A stretch of 50,741 nucleotides of DNA. Source: Lachnospiraceae bacterium. Lineage in GTDB: Bacteria; Bacillota; Clostridia; Lachnospirales; Lachnospiraceae. Below are positions 14,036 through 22,348 of the stretch, piece after piece (the first letter of the stretch is position 1; each line of letters opens with the position of its first letter). The position numbers and the translations under genes were made by a program. The notes below the pieces were generated by a model. That model did not search any database and was not told the DNA's origin. It was given only the letters and a program-made list of their open reading frames with translations. The stretch is taken from the NCBI GenBank assembly GCA_021203305.1, contig JAJQBK010000062.1, forward strand, positions 1 through 50,741. Direction: 5' to 3'.

Positions 14036-16675
14036 GTGGAGCAATATAATGTGACGGGCATGAGCTGCGCCGCCTGTTCGGCCCGGGTGGAAAAGGCGGT
14101 GTCAAAGGTGGAGGGCGTGACCTCCTGCTCGGTCAGTCTTTTGACCAATTCCATGGGTGTGGAGGGAAGCGCCTCCGCCAGCCGGATTATCGCGGCGGTG
14201 GAGGAGGCGGGCTATGGCGCGTCCTTAAAAGGGGCGGGGACGTCCGCCACGGCAGCAGCCTCATCAGCGGCGGATGAGGACGCGTTAAAGGACAGGGAGA
14301 CCCCGGTCCTGAAAAGGCGTTTGACCGCGTCGCTGGTATTCCTTGTGGCGCTGATGTATTTTTCCATGGGACATATGATGTGGGGCTGGCCGGTGCCCGC
14401 CTTCTTTGAGGGAAATCATGTGGCCATGGGACTTCTGGAGCTGCTGCTGACCGCGATTGTTATGGTCATTAATCAGAAGTTTTTTATCAGCGGTTTTAAG
14501 GGGCTGGTTCACCGGGCGCCCAACATGGACACGCTGGTGGCGCTGGGTTCCTCGGCGGCGTTTGTGTACAGCACCTACGCTTTGTTTGCCATGACTGACG
14601 CCCAGGTGAAGGGTGACATGGAAGCGGTCATGAGCTATATGGACGAATTCTATTTTGAGTCCGCGGCCATGATCCTGACGTTGATCACGGTGGGAAAGAT
14701 GCTGGAGGCTCGTTCCAAGGGAAAGACCACGGACGCGCTGAAAAGCCTGATGAAGCTGACACCCAAAACCGCTGTGGTGGTTCGAAACGGCGGGGAGGCG
14801 GAGCTTCCCATCGAGCAGGTGCAGAAGGACGATATCTTTGTGGTGCGTCCGGGAGAAAACATTCCGGTGGACGGCGTGGTCATTGAGGGCAGCAGCGCGG
14901 TCAATGAGTCCGCCCTGACCGGGGAGAGCATTCCGGTGGATAAGTCGAAGGGCGACGCCGTGTCTGCGGCTACAGTCAATCAGTCCGGTCTGCTGCGCTG
15001 CCGGGCTACCCGGGTGGGGGAGGATACGACTCTGGCCCAGATTATCCGCATGGTCAGCGACGCGGCGGCGACCAAGGCTCCCATCGCAAAGGTGGCGGAC
15101 CGGGTTTCCGGGGTGTTTGTGCCCGCGGTCATCACCATTGCCCTGATTACCATTGCTGTCTGGCTTTTGTGCGGACAGAGCGTGGGCTTCGCGTTGGCGA
15201 GAGGCATTTCCGTGCTGGTGATTTCCTGCCCCTGCGCGCTGGGGCTGGCGACCCCGGTGGCCATCATGGTGGGCAACGGCGTGGGCGCGAAAAACGGGAT
15301 TTTGTTTAAAACTGCCGTTTCATTAGAGGAAACTGGCAAGGTGGACATTGTGGCCCTCGACAAAACCGGCACCATCACGGCGGGGGAGCCGAAGGTGACG
15401 GATATTCTGCCGGCGGAGGGCGTCACGGAAGAGCAGCTTCTCACGAAAGCCTTTTCTCTGGAAAAAAACAGCGAGCATCCACTGGCGAAGGCTGTGATGG
15501 AGGAAGGAAACGCAAGAGGGCTGGAAAGCGCTTCAGTCACTGAATTCAAGGCTCTTCCCGGCAACGGCTTGACCGGGAATGACGGCGGCAAAACACTTTA
15601 TGGAGGCAGCCTTGACTTTCTCAGCTCCATGGTTTTCGTTCCCGCTGACCTGCAAAGCAGGGCGCAGTCTCTGGCTGAGGAGGGTAAAACGCCTCTTCTT
15701 TTCAGCGAGGATGGAAAGCTGCTGGGGATTATCGCGGTGGCGGACGTGATCAAGCCGGACAGCGCTCAGGCGGTCAGAGAGCTTAAGAATATGGGCATTC
15801 ATGTGGTCATGCTGACCGGCGACAATGAGCGCACGGCGAAGGCCATCGGCGCCCAGGCGGGAGTGGACGAGGTCATTGCGGGGGTCCTGCCTGACGGAAA
15901 AGAGAGCGTCATCCGCAGTCTGAGGGAGAAGGGGAAGGTGGCCATGGTTGGCGACGGCATCAACGATGCCCCGGCCCTGACCCGGGCGGATATGGGAATT
16001 GCCATCGGCGCGGGCACGGACGTGGCCATCGACGCCGCGGACGTGGTGCTGATGCACTCCCGCTTAAGCGATGTACCGGCGGCCATCCGTCTGAGTCGGG
16101 CGACTCTGACCAATATCCATGAGAATCTGTTCTGGGCCTTCTTTTACAATGCCATCGGCATTCCGCTGGCGGCGGGTGTGTTTATTTCCGTTCTCGGCTG
16201 GCAGCTGAATCCCATGTTCGCGGCGGCGGCCATGAGCCTGTCCAGCTTCTGCGTGGTGTCCAATGCCCTGCGGCTGAATTTTGTGGATATTCACAGCACC
16301 CGAAGGGATCATGCGAGGAGGGCGGCCGGGTCGAAGGCGGCTCAGGAACGTACAGCGGTAAAACAGGCAGAGGATCTGTCAGCAAATCCAACAGAACGCG
16401 CAGCGGTAAAACCCACAGAGGATACGGCTGTTCATTCAGATAAAGAAAGAGAGGAATCAAAAACCATGACAAAGACCATGAAAATCGAGGGAATGATGTG
16501 CGGCCACTGCGAGGCCAGAGTGAAGAAGGCGCTGGAGGCTCTGCCCCAGGTGGAGAGCGCTCTTGTCAGCCATGAGGCGGGTACCGCGGTGGTGACTCTT
16601 GGCGCGGAGCTTGACAACGCGGCGCTGCAGAAGGCGGTGGAGGACCAGGATTATACTGTGGTGTCCATCAGCTGA
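14036..16675 (+). CDS. copA: Cu(I)-exporting P1B-type ATPase CopA with heavy-metal domains at both ends
   Basis: An 879-aa copper-exporting P-type ATPase. N-terminal HMA domain with GMSCAAC (8-14), eight expected membrane helices, TGE actuator motif (295-297), CPC membrane metal site (398-400), DKTGT phosphorylation site (D442) and GDGINDAP hinge (639-646). A Lys/Thr-rich repeat linker (about 765-810) leads to a second HMA domain with GMMCGHC (819-825). The start is GTG, supported by GAGGAGG 6-7 nt upstream. The ATG and site at 16466 may also allow the last domain to be made alone. It lies 134 nt behind csoR with no terminator between them. Confidence 0.93.
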   Translation: MEQYNVTGMSCAACSARVEKAVSKVEGVTSCSVSLLTNSMGVEGSASASRIIAAVEEAGYGASLKGAGTSATAAASSAADEDALKDRETPVLKRRLTASLVFLVALMYFSMGHMMWGWPVPAFFEGNHVAMGLLELLLTAIVMVINQKFFISGFKGLVHRAPNMDTLVALGSSAAFVYSTYALFAMTDAQVKGDMEAVMSYMDEFYFESAAMILTLITVGKMLEARSKGKTTDALKSLMKLTPKTAVVVRNGGEAELPIEQVQKDDIFVVRPGENIPVDGVVIEGSSAVNESALTGESIPVDKSKGDAVSAATVNQSGLLRCRATRVGEDTTLAQIIRMVSDAAATKAPIAKVADRVSGVFVPAVITIALITIAVWLLCGQSVGFALARGISVLVISCPCALGLATPVAIMVGNGVGAKNGILFKTAVSLEETGKVDIVALDKTGTITAGEPKVTDILPAEGVTEEQLLTKAFSLEKNSEHPLAKAVMEEGNARGLESASVTEFKALPGNGLTGNDGGKTLYGGSLDFLSSMVFVPADLQSRAQSLAEEGKTPLLFSEDGKLLGIIAVADVIKPDSAQAVRELKNMGIHVVMLTGDNERTAKAIGAQAGVDEVIAGVLPDGKESVIRSLREKGKVAMVGDGINDAPALTRADMGIAIGAGTDVAIDAADVVLMHSRLSDVPAAIRLSRATLTNIHENLFWAFFYNAIGIPLAAGVFISVLGWQLNPMFAAAAMSLSSFCVVSNALRLNFVDIHSTRRDHARRAAGSKAAQERTAVKQAEDLSANPTERAAVKPTEDTAVHSDKEREESKTMTKTMKIEGMMCGHCEARVKKALEALPQVESALVSHEAGTAVVTLGAELDNAALQKAVEDQDYTVVSIS
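16466..16675 (+). other. Possible internal start giving a CopZ-like 69-aa chaperone
   Basis: The in-frame ATG at 16466 is preceded by AGAGAGGAA about 10 nt upstream. It begins exactly at the boundary of the C-terminal HMA domain of CopA (codons 811-879), and the peptide [15 protein letters not shown] looks like a genuine CopZ start. Independent translation would supply a soluble copper chaperone from the same message. This is an inference from site and domain boundary. Confidence 0.4.
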
Positions 16676-16724
16676 GTTTTCTGCCTTTCGCAGATACAGG
16701 GATCAATTTATTTTTTACGGCGGG

Positions 16725-16768
16725 AATCCGCCATATCCGGTACAGTGTATCTGATATGGTGGATTTTT
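16725..16768 (+). terminator. Terminator after copA
   Basis: A 13-bp stem (16725-16737 with 16753-16765, one G-T pair) followed by T's. In the 344-nt gap to 17020 the remainder holds a partial palindromic repeat and the second BlaI promoter. Confidence 0.85.
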
Positions 16769-16785
16769 GCTTCTATTCGTGGACA

Positions 16786-16810
16786 GGATTGCGCATGCAG
16801 GAGAGGCGGC
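16786..16810. repeat. Partial copy of the palindromic repeat motif
   Basis: GGATTGCGCATGCAGGAGAG, then GCGGC, matches the arm of the element at 6028-6196 on its complementary strand. There is no second arm. Confidence 0.35.
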
Positions 16811-16897
16811 GGTCTCCAACCCACATTCTACCCATCGTGTCAATCGCCCGAGCCGAATGAGCAGAATATTTTTTGAACCGCATTTTTGGAAAAAGCA

Positions 16898-16945
16898 TTG
16901 ACACACTGGTCTATAAATGATAGACTGGGTCTATAAAAATTAGAC
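16898..16945 (+). promoter_or_regulatory. Second BlaI-type promoter with two operators
   Basis: TTGACA (16898-16903), a 17-nt spacer and TAGACT (16921-16926) match both boxes and the spacing of the promoter at 8848. Operators GTCTA-N7-TAGAC lie at 16909-16925 and 16929-16945. A lone TAGAC half-site follows at 16966-16970. The shared half-site predicts that either BlaI protein can bind either promoter. Confidence 0.8.
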
Positions 16946-17019
16946 CACAATAGTGTGGTAAAGGATAGACCGCAACAATTCGGAGAAGAGCAGTAACAGA
17001 AAGGGGCAGGTGGTTTTAC

Positions 17020-17385
17020 ATGGTTATTTACAAAATGACAGACGCGGAAAGGCAGCTGGCGGACATTATCTGGGAGAACGAGCCGCTGGGCAGCGGACGG
17101 CTGGTGACGCTGGCGGCGCAGCACATGAACTGGAAAAAGTCCACCACCTACACGGTGTTAAAAAAGCTCTGCGAGAATGATATTTTTCAGAATCAGGGAA
17201 GTATTGTCAGCAGCAAAATCAGCGCGGACGAGTACACAAGGCTTCTGGGGGAGGACTATCTGGAGCAGAATTACGGCGGCTCTCTGCCCGGCTTTGTGGC
17301 GGCTTTTATCCGGAAAAAGAAAATTTCGAAGTCGGAGATTGAACAGCTGGAGAGGATGATCGCGGAGTATAAGGAGACGGAGTAA
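17020..17385 (+). CDS. BlaI/MecI/CopY-family repressor (second copy)
   Basis: A 121-aa winged-helix repressor similar over its whole length to the one at 9049: AERQLADIIWENEPLGSGRLVTLAA, recognition helix KKSTTYTVLKKLCEN, dimerisation tail SEIEQLERMIAEYKE. It is first in a two-gene operon with the M56 sensor 84 nt downstream and behind a matching operator pair. CopY also belongs to this family and copA is just upstream, but the CopY C-terminal CxC metal motif is absent, so a BlaI-type, protease-controlled mode is favoured. Confidence 0.87.
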   Translation: MVIYKMTDAERQLADIIWENEPLGSGRLVTLAAQHMNWKKSTTYTVLKKLCENDIFQNQGSIVSSKISADEYTRLLGEDYLEQNYGGSLPGFVAAFIRKKKISKSEIEQLERMIAEYKETE

Positions 17386-17469
17386 GGCGGAGCGCGGACT
17401 GCCAGGAGAGGTGTATGAGAGCACTCGAATCGAAAGGGAGTTTTCTGTGCGGAAAAGGGGAGATAAAAA

Positions 17470-20400
17470 ATGGGAATGGAAATACTCAACTACATGCTGC
17501 AAATGAATCTGATCGGCATTTACGGCATTCTGCTGGCGTTTTTGAACCGGCCTTTGCTGCGGAAAGCGGGCAGCAGATACTGTTATTATCTTTGGATCAT
17601 CGTGTTCCTCAATCTGGCGGCGCCAACCGTGCTGACGGGGAGCTTCAGCCTGATTCCCAGGCAGCTGTATCAAGTGGAGCTGTCGGGAGTGTCACAGGAG
17701 TCGGCAACGGAAGCGGAGTCGGAGACTGCATCGGCGTATGATTATGGAAATACTGGTAACGGCCTGGCGAACGATGGATATCTCAGTCTGAGAAACGGCG
17801 CGGTGGATCAACTGGCGGATGCGGCTCAGGATATGTCGTCAGATGTCACGGAAGCGGATGGGACGCTCAAAATGTCAGAACAGATATGGAACCGGGTTCT
17901 TTCAGCTTTTGGAGGAGAGACGACTTTTGCCCGGTGCCTGCTGATTGTCTGGGCTCTGGTGATGGCGCTTTTGTTTGCCATGGAGGGTGCGCAGTATCTG
18001 AAAATGCGCCGCAGGATCAAAGGCTTCATGACGGTTGAGGAAGATAAGGAGAATCGCGTAGTGACGCTTCGTGGGCTGGATACGCCGCTGCTTTTTGGCT
18101 TTCTGAAACCGATGATTTATCTGCCGGACGGCTTAAAGGGGAAGGAGCGGGCCTATATCATTCGCCATGAGTTGTATCACCGCGGGCGCAGGGACAATAT
18201 TGTCAAGGCGGCTGTTCTGTGTCTTGCCATCGTCTACTGGTATAATCCGCTGGTGTGGCTGGCCTTTCACTTTTTCGGCGTGGACATGGAGCTTTCCTGC
18301 GATGAGGCGGTGCTGCTGAAGTCGGATACGGATATCAAAAAGGCTTACGCCGGCAGTCTGCTGAAATACGGCGCCCTGCAGAATCATTATATCCTGACGT
18401 CTCTGACCTTCGGGGAGCCGGGGCTGAGAGCGCGGATAAAAAATGTCATGAATTTTAAAAAGCACGGAGTAATCATCACCGTAGCGGCGGTGCTGGCTGT
18501 TGCCCTGCTGGCGGTGGGGCTTTTAGTGCGGCCGGCGGCGGAAGGTGAGTCGGCGACGGAGGGTGAGTCGGCCGCGGAAGAGGCAAATATTACACTGGAG
18601 ACATACGGATGGACTCTGGAGGAGGAAAGCGTGCTCCTTAACGGTGTGGTGGTGTATGAGATTACAGATGCATACCAGTATGGAGAAATTACGGGAAATT
18701 ATGTCTCCGAAGACAGCGCATATGTGGCGTATCATCTGGAGGATGCGCAGATTTGCGTCCTATCCACGCATGATGCGGGGGAAAGCTGGCAGCAGACGTA
18801 TATCGGGAACGCTCAGGAAATGGATGCCCTCGGCGCGCTTTATCTGTCCTTTCTGGAAAATGGGACAGGTTATCTGCTGTACACGTCCAGTCCGGCCGCG
18901 GGGCTGATGACAAAGGTTCTGTATACCTCTGTGGACGGAGGCCTGAGCTTTCAGACAGTGGGCGACATCACGGACAGTGTGGACAATTATCCGCAGTGGA
19001 TGGTCTTTTATGATGAAAATATGGGTATGATTCTGACGGATTACCATGGATATGAAGACTGCGCCTGGCTGACAACGGACGGCGGAATGACATGGGCCGC
19101 ACTGGATCTGAATGTGCCTGACGTGGAGGGAAGCTCCTATATTGACGGAATTTCTCTGATACAGACAGATAAGGAAGCGGATACCTGGGTCATGAGCCTG
19201 CTGGTGGTTTACGATGACAAGGTGGATATATACCGGTGGTGGTCGATGGACGGCTGGGAGGCTTTTTGCGAAAACGGGACTGTGACGCAGGCACAGACGG
19301 AAGGGGCTGATGACGCGGTCGTGGATCCACTGGCGCATACGGCGGGGCAGATTTTACAGTTCGCGGACCTTCTGAACGGCCTTAATGAGGAGGATTACTG
19401 CCAGATTCTCACTATTCACGGATACAGCATTCTGCTGGTATCAGATATCGGAACCTATGATACCTCCTGGGCAAGAGGAACGGAGCATGGTGTGATTTCC
19501 GCGGAAGTTTATTTCCCCGGTACGCAGATGCGCATTTATTCCATGGGGACGGCTTATCCGCTGCAATATAATACGGAAGGAATCTATGTGGGGTGGAATA
19601 CGGGAATTCATACGATTTATACCCTGGAAGAAGAGAGCGGGGAGCTGATTACAGAGGAGAGAGAGCTGATTGATAATGAAGCGGATACGTTGTATGATAT
19701 TCCCTTTGTGACGAAGATGGAGCTTCTGGAGGAAGTGGGAGTTTCTGTGGAGGAACTGGAGGCCGCTGCAGGGCAGAAAGCAGTTTTGGATGATGCGGAG
19801 CAGACGGAACTTTTGGATGACACACAGTCGGCGAAGGAACAGCCTCTGGATCTGCTGACCATCAGGACGCTGTCGGATACGGATGATGAGGCGGAACAGG
19901 TGCAGAAGGCGGCCTTGGAGCAGGCTCTGTCTGAAGCAGACGGGGCGGCGCTGACCATGGAGACGCTGCTGGAACTGGCGGGCCGCGGCTACAGCGCGCT
20001 GACGGAGTTTGCGTATTTCAATTGTGTAAATGCCACTCTGGAGCATGACGGCGGAGCAGGGGTTGTGCAGATTGCAAATTACTGGTACACTTTTGCGCTG
20101 GAATATGAGAGCGTGGCCTATACCTTCCGCGCCAGCTATTATAAGAGCGATAACTCTCTGCAGATGCTATATCTTACGGATGACGCGGGCACGGAGGATA
20201 ACTTTGCCCTGTACTACACAAAGGAGGGGAGTGCCGATTATATCGCCGCGCCGGAGAATTTTAAGGCCTATCTTCAGAAAACAGCGGATAAAAGCGCCTG
20301 GAGCCTGGGGATGTTTCTCTCTTCTGTTGATCTGCCTGACGATTATACGTTGGGAAACTGGGATTCGACTATTGGTTATACGTTTGACAGCAGTGTCGCG

Positions 20401-20850
20401 ATGAGCGGCGGTGTGTTGATTAAGCCTGTGGCCTATGAACTGCAGGAGGGATACGAGGAGGAGGCACTTGTTGCGGACTGGCAGTATTACGCGGGATTCT
20501 TCTCGGTGATCGGGGAGGGCTTCTGGTCCTGGGATGGCGACACCCTGGTACCGGGCTTTCCCCTGGGAAACCATATGTGGTCCGCGTATGTGGAGATGGT
20601 GGACGGCGCCGCGAAAACCGCTTATCTGATGGAGGTGGAATATGATATGTATACGTCCTCAACGGAGGGCAAGATGGAAGAAAGCGGCCTGGATCTGAAT
20701 GAGATCGACACAGTGTCGGAATACTGGTACATCATTTTTGTGGACGACGGCGCGCAGGCCGCCATCGGTTACTGCCTGGGACTGGCGAAGAGTCAGTTTA
20801 CGAAGGAGGAGGCGATTGAGATCGCCCGGTCGGTGGTGTTTGCAGAGTGA
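17470..20850 (+). CDS. Large BlaR1-type M56 peptidase sensor with Asp-box repeats, 1126 aa
   Basis: The N-terminal 355 residues form an M56 membrane peptidase: HELYH zinc motif (233-237), YNPLVWLAFHFF helix, DMELSCDEAV (272-281) and a final membrane helix at about 332-355. The exported part, about 770 residues, begins with a short EGESAT/EGESAA repeat. It then holds at least three Asp-box (BNR) turns: STHDAGESW (432-440), TSVDGGLSF (486-494) and TTDGGMTW (535-542). Further exported domains of unknown type follow. No penicillin-binding domain is seen. Asp-boxes mark beta-propellers in sialidases and assembly factors, so a propeller ligand sensor is inferred. GGGGAGA precedes the ATG. Confidence 0.8.
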   Translation: MGMEILNYMLQMNLIGIYGILLAFLNRPLLRKAGSRYCYYLWIIVFLNLAAPTVLTGSFSLIPRQLYQVELSGVSQESATEAESETASAYDYGNTGNGLANDGYLSLRNGAVDQLADAAQDMSSDVTEADGTLKMSEQIWNRVLSAFGGETTFARCLLIVWALVMALLFAMEGAQYLKMRRRIKGFMTVEEDKENRVVTLRGLDTPLLFGFLKPMIYLPDGLKGKERAYIIRHELYHRGRRDNIVKAAVLCLAIVYWYNPLVWLAFHFFGVDMELSCDEAVLLKSDTDIKKAYAGSLLKYGALQNHYILTSLTFGEPGLRARIKNVMNFKKHGVIITVAAVLAVALLAVGLLVRPAAEGESATEGESAAEEANITLETYGWTLEEESVLLNGVVVYEITDAYQYGEITGNYVSEDSAYVAYHLEDAQICVLSTHDAGESWQQTYIGNAQEMDALGALYLSFLENGTGYLLYTSSPAAGLMTKVLYTSVDGGLSFQTVGDITDSVDNYPQWMVFYDENMGMILTDYHGYEDCAWLTTDGGMTWAALDLNVPDVEGSSYIDGISLIQTDKEADTWVMSLLVVYDDKVDIYRWWSMDGWEAFCENGTVTQAQTEGADDAVVDPLAHTAGQILQFADLLNGLNEEDYCQILTIHGYSILLVSDIGTYDTSWARGTEHGVISAEVYFPGTQMRIYSMGTAYPLQYNTEGIYVGWNTGIHTIYTLEEESGELITEERELIDNEADTLYDIPFVTKMELLEEVGVSVEELEAAAGQKAVLDDAEQTELLDDTQSAKEQPLDLLTIRTLSDTDDEAEQVQKAALEQALSEADGAALTMETLLELAGRGYSALTEFAYFNCVNATLEHDGGAGVVQIANYWYTFALEYESVAYTFRASYYKSDNSLQMLYLTDDAGTEDNFALYYTKEGSADYIAAPENFKAYLQKTADKSAWSLGMFLSSVDLPDDYTLGNWDSTIGYTFDSSVAMSGGVLIKPVAYELQEGYEEEALVADWQYYAGFFSVIGEGFWSWDGDTLVPGFPLGNHMWSAYVEMVDGAAKTAYLMEVEYDMYTSSTEGKMEESGLDLNEIDTVSEYWYIIFVDDGAQAAIGYCLGLAKSQFTKEEAIEIARSVVFAE

Positions 20851-20972
20851 CGGAAAGGCAGCAAGGCCATAAGACTGGATGGAAAGTTCCTGTCTTTAAT
20901 TTCAGTGTCTGAAAATGACAATGATAAGGCGCTGAAAATGACCATTACCATTAAAAAATATCAAAAAAATGG

Positions 20973-21001
20973 TTGATTTTTTACAGGAAATTGAATATAA
21001 T
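20973..21001 (+). promoter_or_regulatory. Promoter upstream of the DUF3800 gene
   Basis: TTGATT, a 17-nt spacer and a perfect TATAAT. It starts a leader of about 125 nt that contains a terminator hairpin before the DUF3800 start. Confidence 0.7.
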
Positions 21002-21007
21002 ACAAGT

Positions 21008-21104
21008 GCAAGAACTCTGATTTGTACAAATACAGATTCGATATTGGGCTGGTCGGAAGACCCGGGTCCAACCTGTCAGGCGGGGAGACTCCCCGCCATT
21101 TTTA
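21008..21104 (+). ncRNA. Candidate short structured RNA or attenuator leader
   Basis: Between the promoter at 20973-21001 and a terminator lies a region of about 97 nt with no ORF. It holds the perfect palindrome ATTTGTACAAAT (21020-21031), a stem GGTC-GGAA-GACC enclosed by TTGG/CCAA at about 21044-21072, and the terminator. It could be a stand-alone small RNA or a leader that controls the DUF3800 gene. No known family was recognised. Confidence 0.3.
21079..21104 (+). terminator. Terminator hairpin inside the DUF3800 leader
   Basis: GGCGGGGA (21079-21086) pairs with TCCCCGCC (21090-21097), followed by ATTTTTATT. It lies 28 nt before the DUF3800 ATG, which is unusual for a simple terminator and suggests attenuation or a short RNA. 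Confidence 0.65.
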
Positions 21105-21131
21105 TTACAGGTATGTTTTTGAGGGGGCAAA

Positions 21132-21806
21132 ATGAAGCAGCTAAGCATTTTTGTGGATGAATCTGGTGATTTTGGAAAATATGAGAAACATGCTCCGTAC
21201 TATGTAATAGCGATGGTTTTTCACGATCAGGAGAGTGATATAGCAAAGAATATTGATAAGCTGGATCAGGAACTTGCAGATCTTGGATATCAGGATAAGG
21301 TAGTACATACAGAGCCTTTAATTCGTAGAGAAGAGGATTACAAAAATATGCCTCCAAATGAACGGAGACGTATTTTTACAAAATTATATTTCTTTTTTAT
21401 AAGGTGCGATGTTAAGTATAAGACATTCAGATTTTACAAGAAAGAGTATAATGATTTTTTTCAGTTTGAGGCAAAGATAGCAAGGGAAATATCTTTATTT
21501 ATAAGGGAAAATTACAGTTATTTTCAGAAATATGAGAGGGTTATTCTCTATTATGACAATGGCCAACATGAGTTGAACCGGATTTTAAATACAGTGCTGG
21601 CCGCTGAATTGTCTGGTTATGAGATAAGAAAGGTGCTGCCAAAAAACTATCGCTTATTTCAGGCAGCAGATTTAGTATGCACGCTGGAATTATTGAGAGC
21701 AAAGATAGAAACAGGTGAGTTGACCAGATCAGAGCAGCTTATTTTTCATTCGGTCAAAGATTTGAAAAAAGATTTTCTGAAGGGCATTCATCAAAAATCA
21801 TTCTGA
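21132..21806 (+). CDS. DUF3800 domain protein, 224 aa
   Basis: The protein opens with the family signature FVDESGDFGKYE and has a later YYDNGQ strand and LFQAADLVCTLE helix. These acidic residues give an RNase H-like arrangement, so a nuclease role has been suggested for the family, but it remains unproven. Members are common near defence and mobile regions. The base composition is clearly AT-rich compared with the genes on both sides, pointing to recent acquisition. A GAGGGGGCAAA site precedes the ATG. It appears to be transcribed alone from the promoter at 20973. Confidence 0.8.
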   Translation: MKQLSIFVDESGDFGKYEKHAPYYVIAMVFHDQESDIAKNIDKLDQELADLGYQDKVVHTEPLIRREEDYKNMPPNERRRIFTKLYFFFIRCDVKYKTFRFYKKEYNDFFQFEAKIAREISLFIRENYSYFQKYERVILYYDNGQHELNRILNTVLAAELSGYEIRKVLPKNYRLFQAADLVCTLELLRAKIETGELTRSEQLIFHSVKDLKKDFLKGIHQKSF

Positions 21807-21820
21807 GTCACTTTCCTGCC

Positions 21821-21879
21821 TTGACAAAAAGAATTCTCTGTAATAACATAAGAACAGATGTTAGTTTTAAAAAACTAAC
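21821..21879 (+). promoter_or_regulatory. Promoter and perfect 20-bp palindromic operator of the ABC exporter operon
   Basis: TTGACA (21821-21826) and TAACAT (21844-21849) are 17 nt apart. At the predicted start begins a perfect palindrome, GTTAGTTTT-AA-AAAACTAAC (21860-21879). A dyad here fits repression by a MarR- or TetR-type regulator, which is not encoded in the window. Confidence 0.65.
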
Positions 21880-21905
21880 CAGAAAGAGAAACGGAGAGTA
21901 CCACT

Positions 21906-22298
21906 ATGAAAGTTAAAAAAATAGTCTACATGGCGCTGGGATTTCTGGCGCTCGGCCTGGGTGCTGTCGGAACGGTTTTGCCTATTCTGCCGACGGTGCC
22001 CTTTTTGATGCTGGCGGCCTTCTGCTTTGGCAAAAGCTCTGAGAAGCTCAGCGCCTGGTTTCAGGGGACGAAGCTGTACAAAAATAATCTGGAGACCTTC
22101 GTGAAAGGCGAGGGTATGACCATGAAGACCAAGCTGCGCATCGTCATCACAGTAACCCTGATCATGGCCATCGGCTTTGCCATGATGTCCAGCGTGCCCA
22201 TCGGGCGGGCGGTGCTGGCTGTCGTGTGGGTCTGCCACCTGCTGTATTTTTTCGTAAAAGTGAAAACCATTCCCCCGCAGGCGGAACCGGCGGCGTGA
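21906..22298 (+). CDS. YbaN family inner membrane protein (DUF454)
   Basis: A 130-aa protein with membrane segments at about 5-40 and 78-115 and the family motif GAVGTVLPILPTVPFLMLAAFCFGKSS. DUF454 genes often sit beside transport or haem-related genes, and their function is unknown. GGAGAG lies 8 nt before the ATG. It opens an operon with two ABC exporter genes that begin 50 nt later. Confidence 0.85.
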   Translation: MKVKKIVYMALGFLALGLGAVGTVLPILPTVPFLMLAAFCFGKSSEKLSAWFQGTKLYKNNLETFVKGEGMTMKTKLRIVITVTLIMAIGFAMMSSVPIGRAVLAVVWVCHLLYFFVKVKTIPPQAEPAA

Positions 22299-22348
22299 GC
22301 TTATTGTTGCTGTGAATGGTAACAACTTATCATACGAGGAGTAATAAT

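Noticed and set aside
17020-17385. CopY copper repressor controlling copA
   Set aside because: The C-terminal CxC metal motif of CopY is missing, copA has its own CsoR boxes, and the gene pairs with an M56 sensor.
20851-20880. Signal recognition particle RNA
   Set aside because: CGGAAAGGCAGCAAGGC recalls the SRP tetraloop region, but the flanking stem does not pair and it lies right after a coding stop without a promoter.
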